Source: Dehalococcoidia bacterium (GTDB taxonomy: Bacteria > Chloroflexota > Dehalococcoidia > GIF9 > UBA5629). From it: a stretch of 5,698 nt of DNA. Both the position numbers and the translations under genes were made by a program. Positions 1 through 5,082 of this stretch are shown one piece after another. The stretch is from positions 1 through 5,698 of the forward strand of contig QYPU01000108.1 of the NCBI GenBank assembly GCA_007280145.1, read 5' to 3'. Under the pieces are notes generated by a model. It was not told where the DNA came from and ran no database searches. It saw only the letters and a program-made list of their open reading frames with translations. Every line of letters begins with the position of its first letter. Position 1 is the first letter of the stretch.

Positions 1-1463
1 CGCTTGGTTATGGCAAGAGGCAGGTTGTACTTCACTATCTGGGTTTTGCCTTCATTGTGGGTGCGGCAGGCTCGTTGCTTGGCGCAGTGCTGGGTATTAC
101 TCTGGCTAATGCTCTTACCGCGGAGTATGCCCGGCAACTTGCGTTGCCGTTTGTTGTAATCGAGCCGCATTGGGGTGTTGTGGCTGTTGGCATGGTGATA
201 GGCATTGCGATGCCCCTGGCGGCTGGCCTGTTTCCGGCGTGGGCGACAACCAGGATGCGCCCTGCTGAAGCGATGCGTCCTGCGGCACCTGCTGCTGGGC
301 ATCGAACCTTGGTGGAAACCTTGCTACCCTTTCTATCCCGGCTTCCCTACGTCCTCAAGTTGCCCATGCGAAACGTGTTTCGCAACCCGCGACGCACCTT
401 CTTTATGGCTACGGGAGTAGCTTCAGCTATCGTCCTGGTTCTAGTCTCCATGTCCTTTGTCGATGCTATGGAGACAATGATGGATACTCAGTTTGAAAAG
501 ATACAGAATTTCGATGCCAGGGTCATCTTTCAAGGCACGGGTGCAGCAGCAACTGCTTCCTATATCAGCCACCTTGAAGGAATACAGCAAACCGAGGCTA
601 TTCTTGAGGTGCCCTACCGTATTCGACACGGCGAGAAGGTGGCTGATACCAGCATTATGGGGTTGCCGGAAGGGTCATCGATGTACAATCTATTAAGGCC
701 GGATGGCTCTCCCACCAGTGTCAAACAGGATGGCATATTGCTCGGCCTGTCTTTAAAGAAAAAACTGGGTGCTGAGATTGGTGACATGCTTCAACTGGAA
801 CCTGTTGTAGGAACTATCGGGGACATAGAAAAGTGTCTGGTGGGGTTCGTCGATATGCCGATGGGTGATAGGGCATTCATGCCGCTGCGGGATACGCAAA
901 GGCTGCTGCGCGCACCTGGGACTGCCACGGGGGTGCTGCTCAACTTCGATGGTGAGCCATCGGCCAAGCTGTTAAAAAGGCTCTATGACCTCCCCGAAAC
1001 CGCCTCGATAGAATTTGCTGGCGAAACGAGACGATTTCTTGACGAGATGATGGGTCTCTTCTGGGCTTTTATCGGCGTGATGCTGTCTATGGGTGCTGCC
1101 CTGGGGATGGCCATCATCTTCAACGGGGTTACGGTGAATGTGCTTGAGCGCAGACGGGAGATTGCCATAATGCGCGCTATGGGCATGAGCCGCACCCGGC
1201 TTAGCCTCATTCTCACGCTGGAAAACCTGGCCATAGGCTGCCTGGGGGTCCTAATCGGCCTACCGCTGGGGCATTACCTGGCAGTCGCTTATATGGCTCA
1301 ATTCGAGACAGACATCATGAGCATGAGTGCGGTCATCTTCCCCAGAAGCTATGTCATCGCCGCGTCGGTTGCACTGGTTATTCTGGTTGTTTCGCAGATA
1401 CCCGCCATCAGGCAAATCTACCGGCTTAGCCTCGCCACGGCAACCAAAGATTGGTCTGAGTAA
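1..1463 (+). CDS. ABC transporter permease, FtsX/MacB-type, 5'-truncated by window edge
   Basis: Membrane permease subunit of an FtsX/MacB/LolE-type ABC system; this superfamily uses ATP hydrolysis in mechanical transmission, moving lipoproteins, lipids, peptides or drugs rather than forming a channel. The frame is open from base 3 to a TAA at 1461-1463 (486 visible residues); the GTG at 57 is internal, because the codons before it (LGYGKRQVVLHYLGFAFI) continue a typical FtsX motif. Visible order: the end of a first FtsX module (residues 1-95, two membrane segments near 13-35 and 55-80), an RNPRRT turn and a membrane helix at about 134-156, an extracytoplasmic MacB-like domain at about 157-345, and a second FtsX module (about 349-470) with three membrane segments and the coupling motif ERRREIAIMRAMGMSRTR, the counterpart of LGYGKRQ in the first module. 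The matching ATPase is probably upstream, outside the window. The stop overlaps the next start. The substrate cannot be told from sequence. Confidence 0.9.
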   Translation, partial: LGYGKRQVVLHYLGFAFIVGAAGSLLGAVLGITLANALTAEYARQLALPFVVIEPHWGVVAVGMVIGIAMPLAAGLFPAWATTRMRPAEAMRPAAPAAGHRTLVETLLPFLSRLPYVLKLPMRNVFRNPRRTFFMATGVASAIVLVLVSMSFVDAMETMMDTQFEKIQNFDARVIFQGTGAAATASYISHLEGIQQTEAILEVPYRIRHGEKVADTSIMGLPEGSSMYNLLRPDGSPTSVKQDGILLGLSLKKKLGAEIGDMLQLEPVVGTIGDIEKCLVGFVDMPMGDRAFMPLRDTQRLLRAPGTATGVLLNFDGEPSAKLLKRLYDLPETASIEFAGETRRFLDEMMGLFWAFIGVMLSMGAALGMAIIFNGVTVNVLERRREIAIMRAMGMSRTRLSLILTLENLAIGCLGVLIGLPLGHYLAVAYMAQFETDIMSMSAVIFPRSYVIAASVALVILVVSQIPAIRQIYRLSLATATKDWSE

Positions 1464-2128
1464 TGGGACGTGACGCAAAGCAAATCCTCAACTTGCTGGT
1501 CGAGGAATACGGCAATCGTGAGTGGCGGCGACGGCAGAGTCCACTCTCGGTGCTGGTTCAGACGATTCTTTCTCAAAATACATCGGATAGTAATTCCAAT
1601 CAGGCTTTTGAGTCGCTTTTGGCTTCCTTTGGTAGTTGGGGAGAGGTAGCCGATGCCAGCGTGGGTCAAATTACTGACTGTATCAGGGCTGGCGGTTTAG
1701 GAGAAATCAAGGCCAGGTATATCAAGCAGGTGCTTGAGGAGATACGGCGGAGGCGAGATGGGTTTGAGCTCAACTTCTTGAGGCGGCTTTCTCTCGATGA
1801 AGCCAGGGATTGGCTGAGGCAATTGCCCGGTGTGGGTATGAAGACAGCTAGCTGCGTATTGCTTTTCTCCCTGGGGATGCCGGCTCTACCGGTGGATACG
1901 CATGTTTTCCGTGTTGCCAAGAGGCTAGGACTGATTGATTCTAAAGTCTCTGTAGCGCAAGCTCATAAGCTGCTCGAGAGCCTTGTTCCGCCCAGTGATG
2001 TCTATCGATTTCACATTCTGATAGTAGAACATGGCAGGAAGGTATGTAAGGCCCAGCATCCTCGCTGTTACCAGTGCGTGTTGCGGGGGGTGTGTGCCAG
2101 CTATGAGGAGGTGAGTAGGCGAGGTTAG
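1463..2128 (+). CDS. nth: Endonuclease III-family DNA glycosylase / AP lyase (HhH-GPD, [4Fe-4S])
   Basis: Base-excision repair enzyme of the Nth family: it removes oxidised pyrimidines and cleaves the DNA backbone at the abasic site by beta-elimination. The 221-aa length is near that of E. coli Nth (211). Residues 28-42 (LSVLVQTILSQNTSD) match the early glycosylase helix. The helix-hairpin-helix is LPGVGMKTAS (121-130), with K127 as the Schiff-base lysine. VDTH contains D145, the catalytic aspartate. The C-terminal cluster motif is complete: C195, C202, C205, C211 in CX6CX2CX5C spacing, ligands for a [4Fe-4S] cluster. Having both Lys and Asp indicates a bifunctional enzyme rather than a MutY type. 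The ATG start overlaps the permease stop (TAATG) with no strong Shine-Dalgarno sequence, so translation is probably coupled to the permease. The SQNTSDSNSNQ segment differs from E. coli (SAQATDVSVNK), so this may be a side branch with altered substrate preference. The family call is firm; equivalence to E. coli nth is likely but unproven. Confidence 0.92.
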   Translation: MGRDAKQILNLLVEEYGNREWRRRQSPLSVLVQTILSQNTSDSNSNQAFESLLASFGSWGEVADASVGQITDCIRAGGLGEIKARYIKQVLEEIRRRRDGFELNFLRRLSLDEARDWLRQLPGVGMKTASCVLLFSLGMPALPVDTHVFRVAKRLGLIDSKVSVAQAHKLLESLVPPSDVYRFHILIVEHGRKVCKAQHPRCYQCVLRGVCASYEEVSRRG

Positions 2129-2158
2129 GGCAATATCTTTGTAGTGAGGAAAAATAAT

Positions 2159-2223
2159 ATGTAGTGCGACCTTTTAAGGTCGCCTGGGGGGTGATGGGGC
2201 AGGGCTAAAGCCCTGCACTACAT
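2159..2223. repeat. REPIN-like palindromic element, copy 1
   Basis: A 65-bp element. Its outer 7-bp inverted repeat is ATGTAGT (2159-2165) with ACTACAT (2217-2223). Inside are two perfect 8-bp hairpins: left GCGACCTT-TT-AAGGTCGC (2166-2183) and right GCAGGGCT-AA-AGCCCTGC (2199-2216), separated by a G-rich linker (2184-2198). Read inward from either end it is GTAGTGC followed by a hairpin, which is the GTAG-plus-palindrome organisation of REP sequences set head to head, as in REPINs. It starts 31 bp after the nth stop. No T-run follows the hairpins, so a classical intrinsic terminator is unlikely, although an RNA copy would be strongly folded and could stabilise the 3' end of the permease-nth transcript. 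No obvious target-site duplication flanks it. Confidence 0.85.
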
Positions 2224-2257
2224 GTTTTTCTGGATAGGGCTTTTGGCCTTTCCGCAT
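2174..2257 (-). CDS. Possible mini-gene or gene relic (27 aa) with ideal Shine-Dalgarno
   Basis: On the minus strand, AGGAGG is followed by seven bases (TATAAAA) and ATG at 2257, an ideal bacterial translation start. The ORF runs 27 codons (begins MRKGQKPYPEK) and ends at TAA at 2174-2176. The last 16 or so codons lie inside repeat copy 1, so only the first eleven codons are unique sequence. The product is basic and proline-rich and I do not recognise it. An 8-bp inverted repeat (2271-2278 with 2288-2295) lies directly before the Shine-Dalgarno sequence. Three readings are possible: a real small protein, the start of an older gene broken by arrival of the repeat, or chance. No clear promoter was seen upstream. 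Confidence 0.25.
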   Translation of the reverse strand: MRKGQKPYPEKHVVQGFSPAPSPPRRP

Positions 2258-2270
2258 TTTTATACCTCCT

Positions 2271-2295
2271 TAGCTTTCTGTTTGACCGAAAGCTA
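2271..2295. repeat. Inverted repeat, 8-bp arms
   Basis: TAGCTTTC (2271-2278) and GAAAGCTA (2288-2295) are perfect inverted arms around a 9-base loop. The sequence is unrelated to the GTAG elements. No T-run follows on either strand. On the minus strand it lies immediately before the AGGAGG of the mini-ORF, where an RNA hairpin could influence ribosome access. Confidence 0.4.
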
Positions 2296-2442
2296 GCTAC
2301 AGGCTGTGATGGGGGGCCAGATGTTCGAGCCCTGTGCTAACTTTTCAGTCTACTATCAGTATAACGGTGGATTGTTGCCGCAGTTTTGCTTATATGTAAA
2401 ATTTTTGTAGCAATTCTGCTCTGGCCTTGGTCTATATTCATG

Positions 2443-2448
2443 TATAAT
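2443..2448 (+). promoter_or_regulatory. Probable -10 box for the DUF4405 gene
   Basis: A perfect TATAAT lies 34 bases before the ATG at 2483, a sensible distance for a short leader. No good -35 hexamer is found at 16-18 bp (TCTGGC is at 17 bp), so this is either a weak promoter or one that needs an activator. Confidence 0.4.
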
Positions 2449-2482
2449 TAGGCAGGTCTAGCTATACCCAGGAGGCTGTTTT

Positions 2483-2773
2483 ATGAGGAAGGCAACAAGG
2501 AACTATATTCTGGATGCTGCTTTTGGTTTGCCTCTCTTATTTCAGGGCATCTCTGGGTTTATCCTCTGGCTTGTTTTGCCCGGAGGTTATAGGGGAGGCT
2601 CTGGGGTACGTGGGGGAGGTTCTGTATTTCTGTTTGACCGTCATACCTGGCTTGCTATCCATGAGTGGACGGCGGTCGCACTGGTAGTCATGTTTGCCTT
2701 GCATGTTGCTATACACTGGCGGTGGATTGTCTATATGACAAAATCATACTTTAAGCAACATGACAAGGCTTAG
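2483..2773 (+). CDS. Small DUF4405-family membrane protein, cytochrome b-like
   Basis: A 96-aa integral membrane protein resembling DUF4405 proteins, short helical-bundle proteins related to membrane cytochrome b domains. Membrane segment 1 is about residues 11-32 and segment 2 about 62-82. Between them is a glycine-rich loop (34-47, GGYRGGSGVRGGGS) and the family signature HTWLAIHEW (54-62), followed by LHVAIHWRW (73-81). Histidines H54, H60, H74 and H78 sit at or within the membrane and are plausible haem ligands; haem binding is inferred, not shown. The ATG is supported by AGGAGG at 2470-2475, seven bases upstream. The gene stands alone, with its own TATAAT box, and is convergent with glyA. 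No partner redox gene (quinol oxidase, molybdopterin enzyme or multihaem cytochrome) is in the window, so its role in electron transfer or sensing is unknown. Confidence 0.8.
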   Translation: MRKATRNYILDAAFGLPLLFQGISGFILWLVLPGGYRGGSGVRGGGSVFLFDRHTWLAIHEWTAVALVVMFALHVAIHWRWIVYMTKSYFKQHDKA

Positions 2774-2842
2774 CCTGTGTTTGTGGGGTCAGGCTGTTAG
2801 TTCAGAAAAGCAGATTCCTGTTGGGATGTAATTAGCTTCCCT

Positions 2843-4087
2843 TTAGGTGTCTATTCCCGGGATGGGGAAGCGGTGGCATAGGGAAGCTACCTGTTCGGCT
2901 ACTTCCTTTTGAGTCTTTTTGTCGTCGGGGTGGGAGAGTACCTTGGTGATGAGGGAGGCAATCTGTTTCATTTCCTGGATGCCAAAGCCTTGGCTGGTGA
3001 CGGCTGGTGTGCCCAGCCTGATGCCGCTGCTAATTCGTGGTGGCTTGGTGTCGAAGGGGATGGCATTCTTGTTTACCAGGATGCCGGTGCTTTCGAGGGC
3101 TTCCTGGGCAGTATTGCCGGTTAGCCCAATTGGGGTCAGGTCAATGAGGACAAGGTGGTTGTCAGTACCGCCGGAGACCAGACGCAGGCCCTGCTGCTGA
3201 AGCTCAGCGGCAAGGATGACAGCATTTTCCAGGACAGCCTTTTGGTAAGTGGTAAACTCGGGCTGCATGGCTTCGAAGAAGGCTACTGCCTTGGCAGCGA
3301 TAACATGCATCAGAGGTCCCCCCTGCATCGCAGGAAAAACGGCGGAGTCGATTTTTGAAGCCAGCTCTTGTTTACATAAGACAAAGCCGCTGCGTGGGCC
3401 GCGTAACGTCTTGTGAGTAGATGAAGTAACTACCTGAGCATAGGGGACTGGGGAGGGATGCAAATTGGTGGCTACAAGCCCAGCGATGTGAGCCATATCT
3501 GCCATAAGTTGAGCGCCTGCTGCATCGGCGATGTGCCGGAAGCGGGCAAAGTCGATAGTTCTAGGATAAGAGCTGGCCCCGGCGATAATCAGCTTCGGCT
3601 TGTGCTTTAGAGCCAGCTTTTCTATATCGTCGTAATCGAGCTTTTCGGTCTCACGGTTAACACCATAGGGAATAAACTTATACCATCTGCCTGAGAAATT
3701 AACCTGAGCCCCGTGGGTTAGATGTCCGCCATGACTTAGGGTCATTCCCATAACGGTGTCACCAAGCTCAAGCAGGGCAAAATAGGCTGCCATATTAGCC
3801 TGACTGCCGCTGTGAGGCTGGACATTGGCATGCTCAGCATTGAATAGCTTTTTAGCTCTTTCGATGGCTAAATTTTCAACAGCGTCTATGTTGGGGCAGC
3901 CAGCGTAGTAGCGACGTCCTGGATAGCCTTCAGCATATTTGTTAGTTAGAATAGAGCCTTGAGCCTGGAGTACTGCCTTGCTGGCGTAGTTTTCAGCGGC
4001 AATAAGGTTTATAGTTTCCTTCTGCCGCCTGGCTTCCAGCTCTAGGATTCGAGCAACGTCAGTGTCTTGTCGACCTTTGTTAGCCAA
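2843..4087 (-). CDS. glyA: Serine hydroxymethyltransferase (TTG start preferred)
   Basis: PLP-dependent cytosolic enzyme interconverting serine plus tetrahydrofolate with glycine plus 5,10-methylene-THF, the main source of one-carbon units. With the TTG at 4087 the protein has 414 aa, and its key residues fall at the positions I recall for the Bacillus stearothermophilus enzyme: Y51, E53 and Y61 in NKYAEGYPGRRYY, S93 in HSGSQAN, H122, S172, D197 and H200 in DMAHIAGL, PLP lysine K226 in SSTHKTLRGPR, and R357 in SSGIRLGTPA. The open frame reaches a GTG at 4126 and an ATG at 4123 (427 and 426 aa), but those 13 codons overlap a strong promoter and have no Shine-Dalgarno sequence. The TTG has GGAG (4099-4096) eight bases upstream. 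Oddity: residue 31, Ser in the usual LIASENY/F motif, is Ala here (LIAAENY). Transcribed alone, convergent with the DUF4405 gene. Function is firm; the start is inferred. Confidence 0.95.
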   Translation of the reverse strand: MANKGRQDTDVARILELEARRQKETINLIAAENYASKAVLQAQGSILTNKYAEGYPGRRYYAGCPNIDAVENLAIERAKKLFNAEHANVQPHSGSQANMAAYFALLELGDTVMGMTLSHGGHLTHGAQVNFSGRWYKFIPYGVNRETEKLDYDDIEKLALKHKPKLIIAGASSYPRTIDFARFRHIADAAGAQLMADMAHIAGLVATNLHPSPVPYAQVVTSSTHKTLRGPRSGFVLCKQELASKIDSAVFPAMQGGPLMHVIAAKAVAFFEAMQPEFTTYQKAVLENAVILAAELQQQGLRLVSGGTDNHLVLIDLTPIGLTGNTAQEALESTGILVNKNAIPFDTKPPRISSGIRLGTPAVTSQGFGIQEMKQIASLITKVLSHPDDKKTQKEVAEQVASLCHRFPIPGIDT

Positions 4088-4113
4088 TGCTGCATCTCCG
4101 AGGTATCTAGAGC

Positions 4114-4142
4114 ATAATACCATCACTGTCGAATCAGGTCAA
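4114..4142 (-). promoter_or_regulatory. Sigma70-type promoter of glyA
   Basis: On the minus strand, TTGACC (4142-4137) and TATTAT (4119-4114) are separated by exactly 17 bp; each hexamer matches consensus at five of six positions. Transcription would begin near 4106-4108, downstream of the GTG at 4126 and ATG at 4123, leaving a leader of about 20 bases with GGAG before the TTG at 4087. This decides the glyA start. No riboswitch-like leader fits in so short a space. Confidence 0.65.
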
Positions 4143-4150
4143 CAATCATT

Positions 4151-4170
4151 CGGCTCTTTTAAGGTCGCTC
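4151..4170. repeat. Relic of a REPIN-like left hairpin
   Basis: CTTTTAAGGTCGC (4156-4168) is identical to 2171-2183 in the left hairpin of copy 1, but the other arm is degraded (GGCT instead of GCGAC) and no GTAG or right-hand unit follows. It looks like a decayed half element, eight bases upstream of the glyA -35 box. It could be chance extension of a short motif, but a 13-base match beside the array favours a relic. Confidence 0.45.
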
Positions 4171-4182
4171 AACTCTAACCAA

Positions 4183-4248
4183 ATGTAGCGCAGCCTTTTA
4201 AGGCTGCTCGGGGGTGGTGACGGGCAGGGCTAAAGCCCTGCGCTACAT
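4183..4248. repeat. REPIN-like palindromic element, copy 2
   Basis: A 66-bp copy. The outer arms are ATGTAGC and GCTACAT. The left hairpin is GCAGCCTT-TT-AAGGCTGC and the right hairpin GCAGGGCT-AA-AGCCCTGC. Relative to copy 1 the outer stem carries a T-A to C-G change, and the left hairpin carries two paired changes that keep it fully complementary. First member of a three-copy tandem array between glyA and the lipoprotein genes. Confidence 0.85.
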
Positions 4249-4268
4249 GTTAGACCATAATCCAATCA

Positions 4269-4362
4269 ATGTAGTGCGGCCTTTTAAAGCTGCCCGGGGT
4301 TGGTGACGGGTATGGCACCGATTGTTACCCCACCCAGGCAGGGCTAAAGCCCTGCGCTACAT
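4269..4362. repeat. REPIN-like palindromic element, copy 3, with 28-bp insertion
   Basis: A 94-bp copy with the same ends (ATGTAGTGC and GCGCTACAT) and an unchanged right hairpin, but with 28 extra bases (4311-4338) in the linker compared with copies 2 and 4. The extra bases let the linker form nested short stems: GGGGT (4296-4300) with ACCCC (4327-4331), and GGTG (4302-4305) with CACC (4316-4319). The left hairpin is imperfect (GCGGCCTT with AAAGCTGC: one mismatch, one G-T). The outer stem has one T-G pair, combining a copy 4-like left end with a copy 2-like right end. Confidence 0.8.
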
Positions 4363-4382
4363 ATTAGACCATAATCCAATCA

Positions 4383-4447
4383 ATGTAGTGCAGCCTTTTA
4401 AGGCTGCCCGGGGTTGGTGACGGGCAGGGCTAAAGCCCTGCACTACA
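4383..4447. repeat. REPIN-like palindromic element, copy 4
   Basis: A 65-bp copy with outer arms TGTAGT and ACTACA; the terminal A-T pair is lost because G follows at 4448. The left hairpin is GCAGCCTT-TT-AAGGCTGC as in copy 2, and the right hairpin is identical to all other copies. It ends 41 bases before the -35 box of the first lipoprotein gene. Confidence 0.85.
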
Positions 4448-4488
4448 GGCTGCTTTCGATAACAATTATTATGAGGCAATTCGATGCC

Positions 4489-4517
4489 TTGCGAAAATTG
4501 CTGGGCCTGTATATACT
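4489..4517 (+). promoter_or_regulatory. Sigma70-type promoter of the PKD-like lipoprotein gene
   Basis: TTGCGA (4489-4494) and TATACT (4512-4517) with a 17-bp spacer. The predicted transcript start near 4524 leaves about 25 bases to the GTG at 4549, including AAGGGAGG. This argues against upstream in-frame starts (GTG 4414, ATG 4471), which would lie before the transcript begins. Confidence 0.55.
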
Positions 4518-4548
4518 TTTCTCAGTTTGTTTAAGGGAGGAAGCGATA

Positions 4549-4950
4549 GTGAAATCGCATATTTGTCGAATGAGAGCGGGCACGGTGTTGGTTACGTTGG
4601 CCGTGTTGATGATACTGGCCAGCGCTTGTGGTTCAGTGCCGGGGTCAGCGGGTAATCAACCGCCGGTAATCTCAAGTTTGGAAGCCAAATACATGGCCCT
4701 TTATCCTAAGGCTGCCTCTGAAATTAAGTGCATCGCTTCAGACCCGGATGGTGACGAGGTGTACTTTAAGTGGTCATGCACGGGTGGCAGCTTGAGTGAT
4801 GCTGGCCCCGTGGTTACGTGGAAGGCTCCAAATAGCTATGGGGATTATCATATTATGGTTATTGCTGAGGACGATGGAGGTGGGAGCACTCACGGTACTT
4901 TGACGCTGAGCGTGGTGGCCAGGCCAAGCCGGGGTTGCTGCGGCCGGTAG
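4549..4950 (+). CDS. Small lipoprotein with PKD/Ig-like domain
   Basis: A 133-aa predicted lipoprotein, exported and anchored on the outer face of the cytoplasmic membrane. The signal peptide is basic (KSHICRMR), then hydrophobic (residues 11-24), ending in an ASAC lipobox with C27 as the lipidated cysteine; A at -3 is less usual than L. The mature part is a short linker and then one beta-sandwich-like domain (about 38-123) with the PKD/cadherin-like signature SDPDGDEVYFKWSC and VIAEDDGGG, a fold usually used for binding or spacing at the cell surface. C61 and C77 could form a disulfide. The C-terminus (RPSRGCCGR) is short and basic. The GTG start is chosen because AAGGGAGG (4533-4540) lies eight bases upstream; in-frame starts further upstream would run through repeat copy 4 and the promoter. 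First of three lipoprotein genes in the same direction. Binding partner unknown. Confidence 0.75.
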   Translation: MKSHICRMRAGTVLVTLAVLMILASACGSVPGSAGNQPPVISSLEAKYMALYPKAASEIKCIASDPDGDEVYFKWSCTGGSLSDAGPVVTWKAPNSYGDYHIMVIAEDDGGGSTHGTLTLSVVARPSRGCCGR

Positions 4951-5011
4951 CAGAAAAGGCCGGCGGGACTATGGCTGGTGTATTGCTATGTCCTTTTCGC
5001 TAGGCTTTCTG

Positions 5012-5017
5012 TATAAT
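5012..5017 (+). promoter_or_regulatory. Possible -10 box for the FxLYD-like lipoprotein gene
   Basis: TATAAT 65 bases before the GTG at 5083, within the 132-bp gap between lipoprotein genes. No convincing -35 hexamer lies 16-18 bp upstream (TGTCCT is at 17 bp). The context TGTATAATT is the same as at the DUF4405 -10 box. Confidence 0.35.
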
Positions 5018-5082
5018 TGGGAAAAGGCTTATAGTAAGGGCATAAGAAGGAATCCCCGGGGGCGTAAGGAGAGCAGGGTAAG

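Larger units (their letters stand above)
2224..2482. other. Non-coding remainder of the nth-DUF4405 gap
   Basis: Between repeat copy 1 and the DUF4405 start there is no convincing plus-strand gene. The stretch contains the start of the minus-strand mini-ORF, an 8-bp inverted repeat, a T/A-rich segment near 2380-2410, a TATAAT box and the Shine-Dalgarno sequence for the next gene. I see nothing else in it. Confidence 0.6.
4183..4447. repeat. Tandem array of three REPIN-like elements
   Basis: Copies 2, 3 and 4 lie in the same orientation, separated by 20-base spacers (4249-4268 and 4363-4382) that differ only in their first base and share TTAGACCATAATCCAATCA. Element plus spacer is thus the repeating unit, which points to local tandem duplication by slippage or unequal recombination rather than three independent insertions. 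It lies between the divergent glyA and lipoprotein promoters and overlaps neither. Confidence 0.8.

Noticed and set aside
983..1234. Minus-strand ORF inside the permease gene
   Set aside because: It lies wholly within a clearly coding plus-strand frame, with no start signals or recognisable protein features; a shadow frame.
2159..2223. Intrinsic (rho-independent) terminator of the permease-nth operon
   Set aside because: Stable hairpins are present but no U-run directly follows either of them, and the same sequence recurs in places where no terminator is needed.
2300..2340. tRNA fragment (GTTCGAGCC resembles a T-loop)
   Set aside because: No matching acceptor, D or anticodon arms could be found around it.
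2772..2795. Terminator between the convergent DUF4405 and glyA genes
   Set aside because: AGCCTG/CAGGCT makes only a 6-bp stem with a 12-base loop and no proper T-run; too weak to annotate.
2835..2871. Inverted repeat GCTTCCC/GGGAAGC over the glyA stop
   Set aside because: The 7-bp arms span the coding end and are not followed by a T-run on the minus strand; probably chance or a minor mRNA fold.
4183..4447. CRISPR array
   Set aside because: The regularly spaced palindromes look CRISPR-like, but the spacers are the same 20-base sequence, the repeats are too long and variable, and no cas gene is present.
4414..4548. 45-codon N-terminal extension of the PKD-like lipoprotein
   Set aside because: It would be read through repeat copy 4 and the promoter, has no Shine-Dalgarno sequence, and would place the signal peptide internally.
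4941..4964. GC-rich hairpin (GCCGG/CCGGC) at the end of the PKD-like gene as a terminator
   Set aside because: Only a 5-bp stem, overlapping the stop codon, and no T-run after it.
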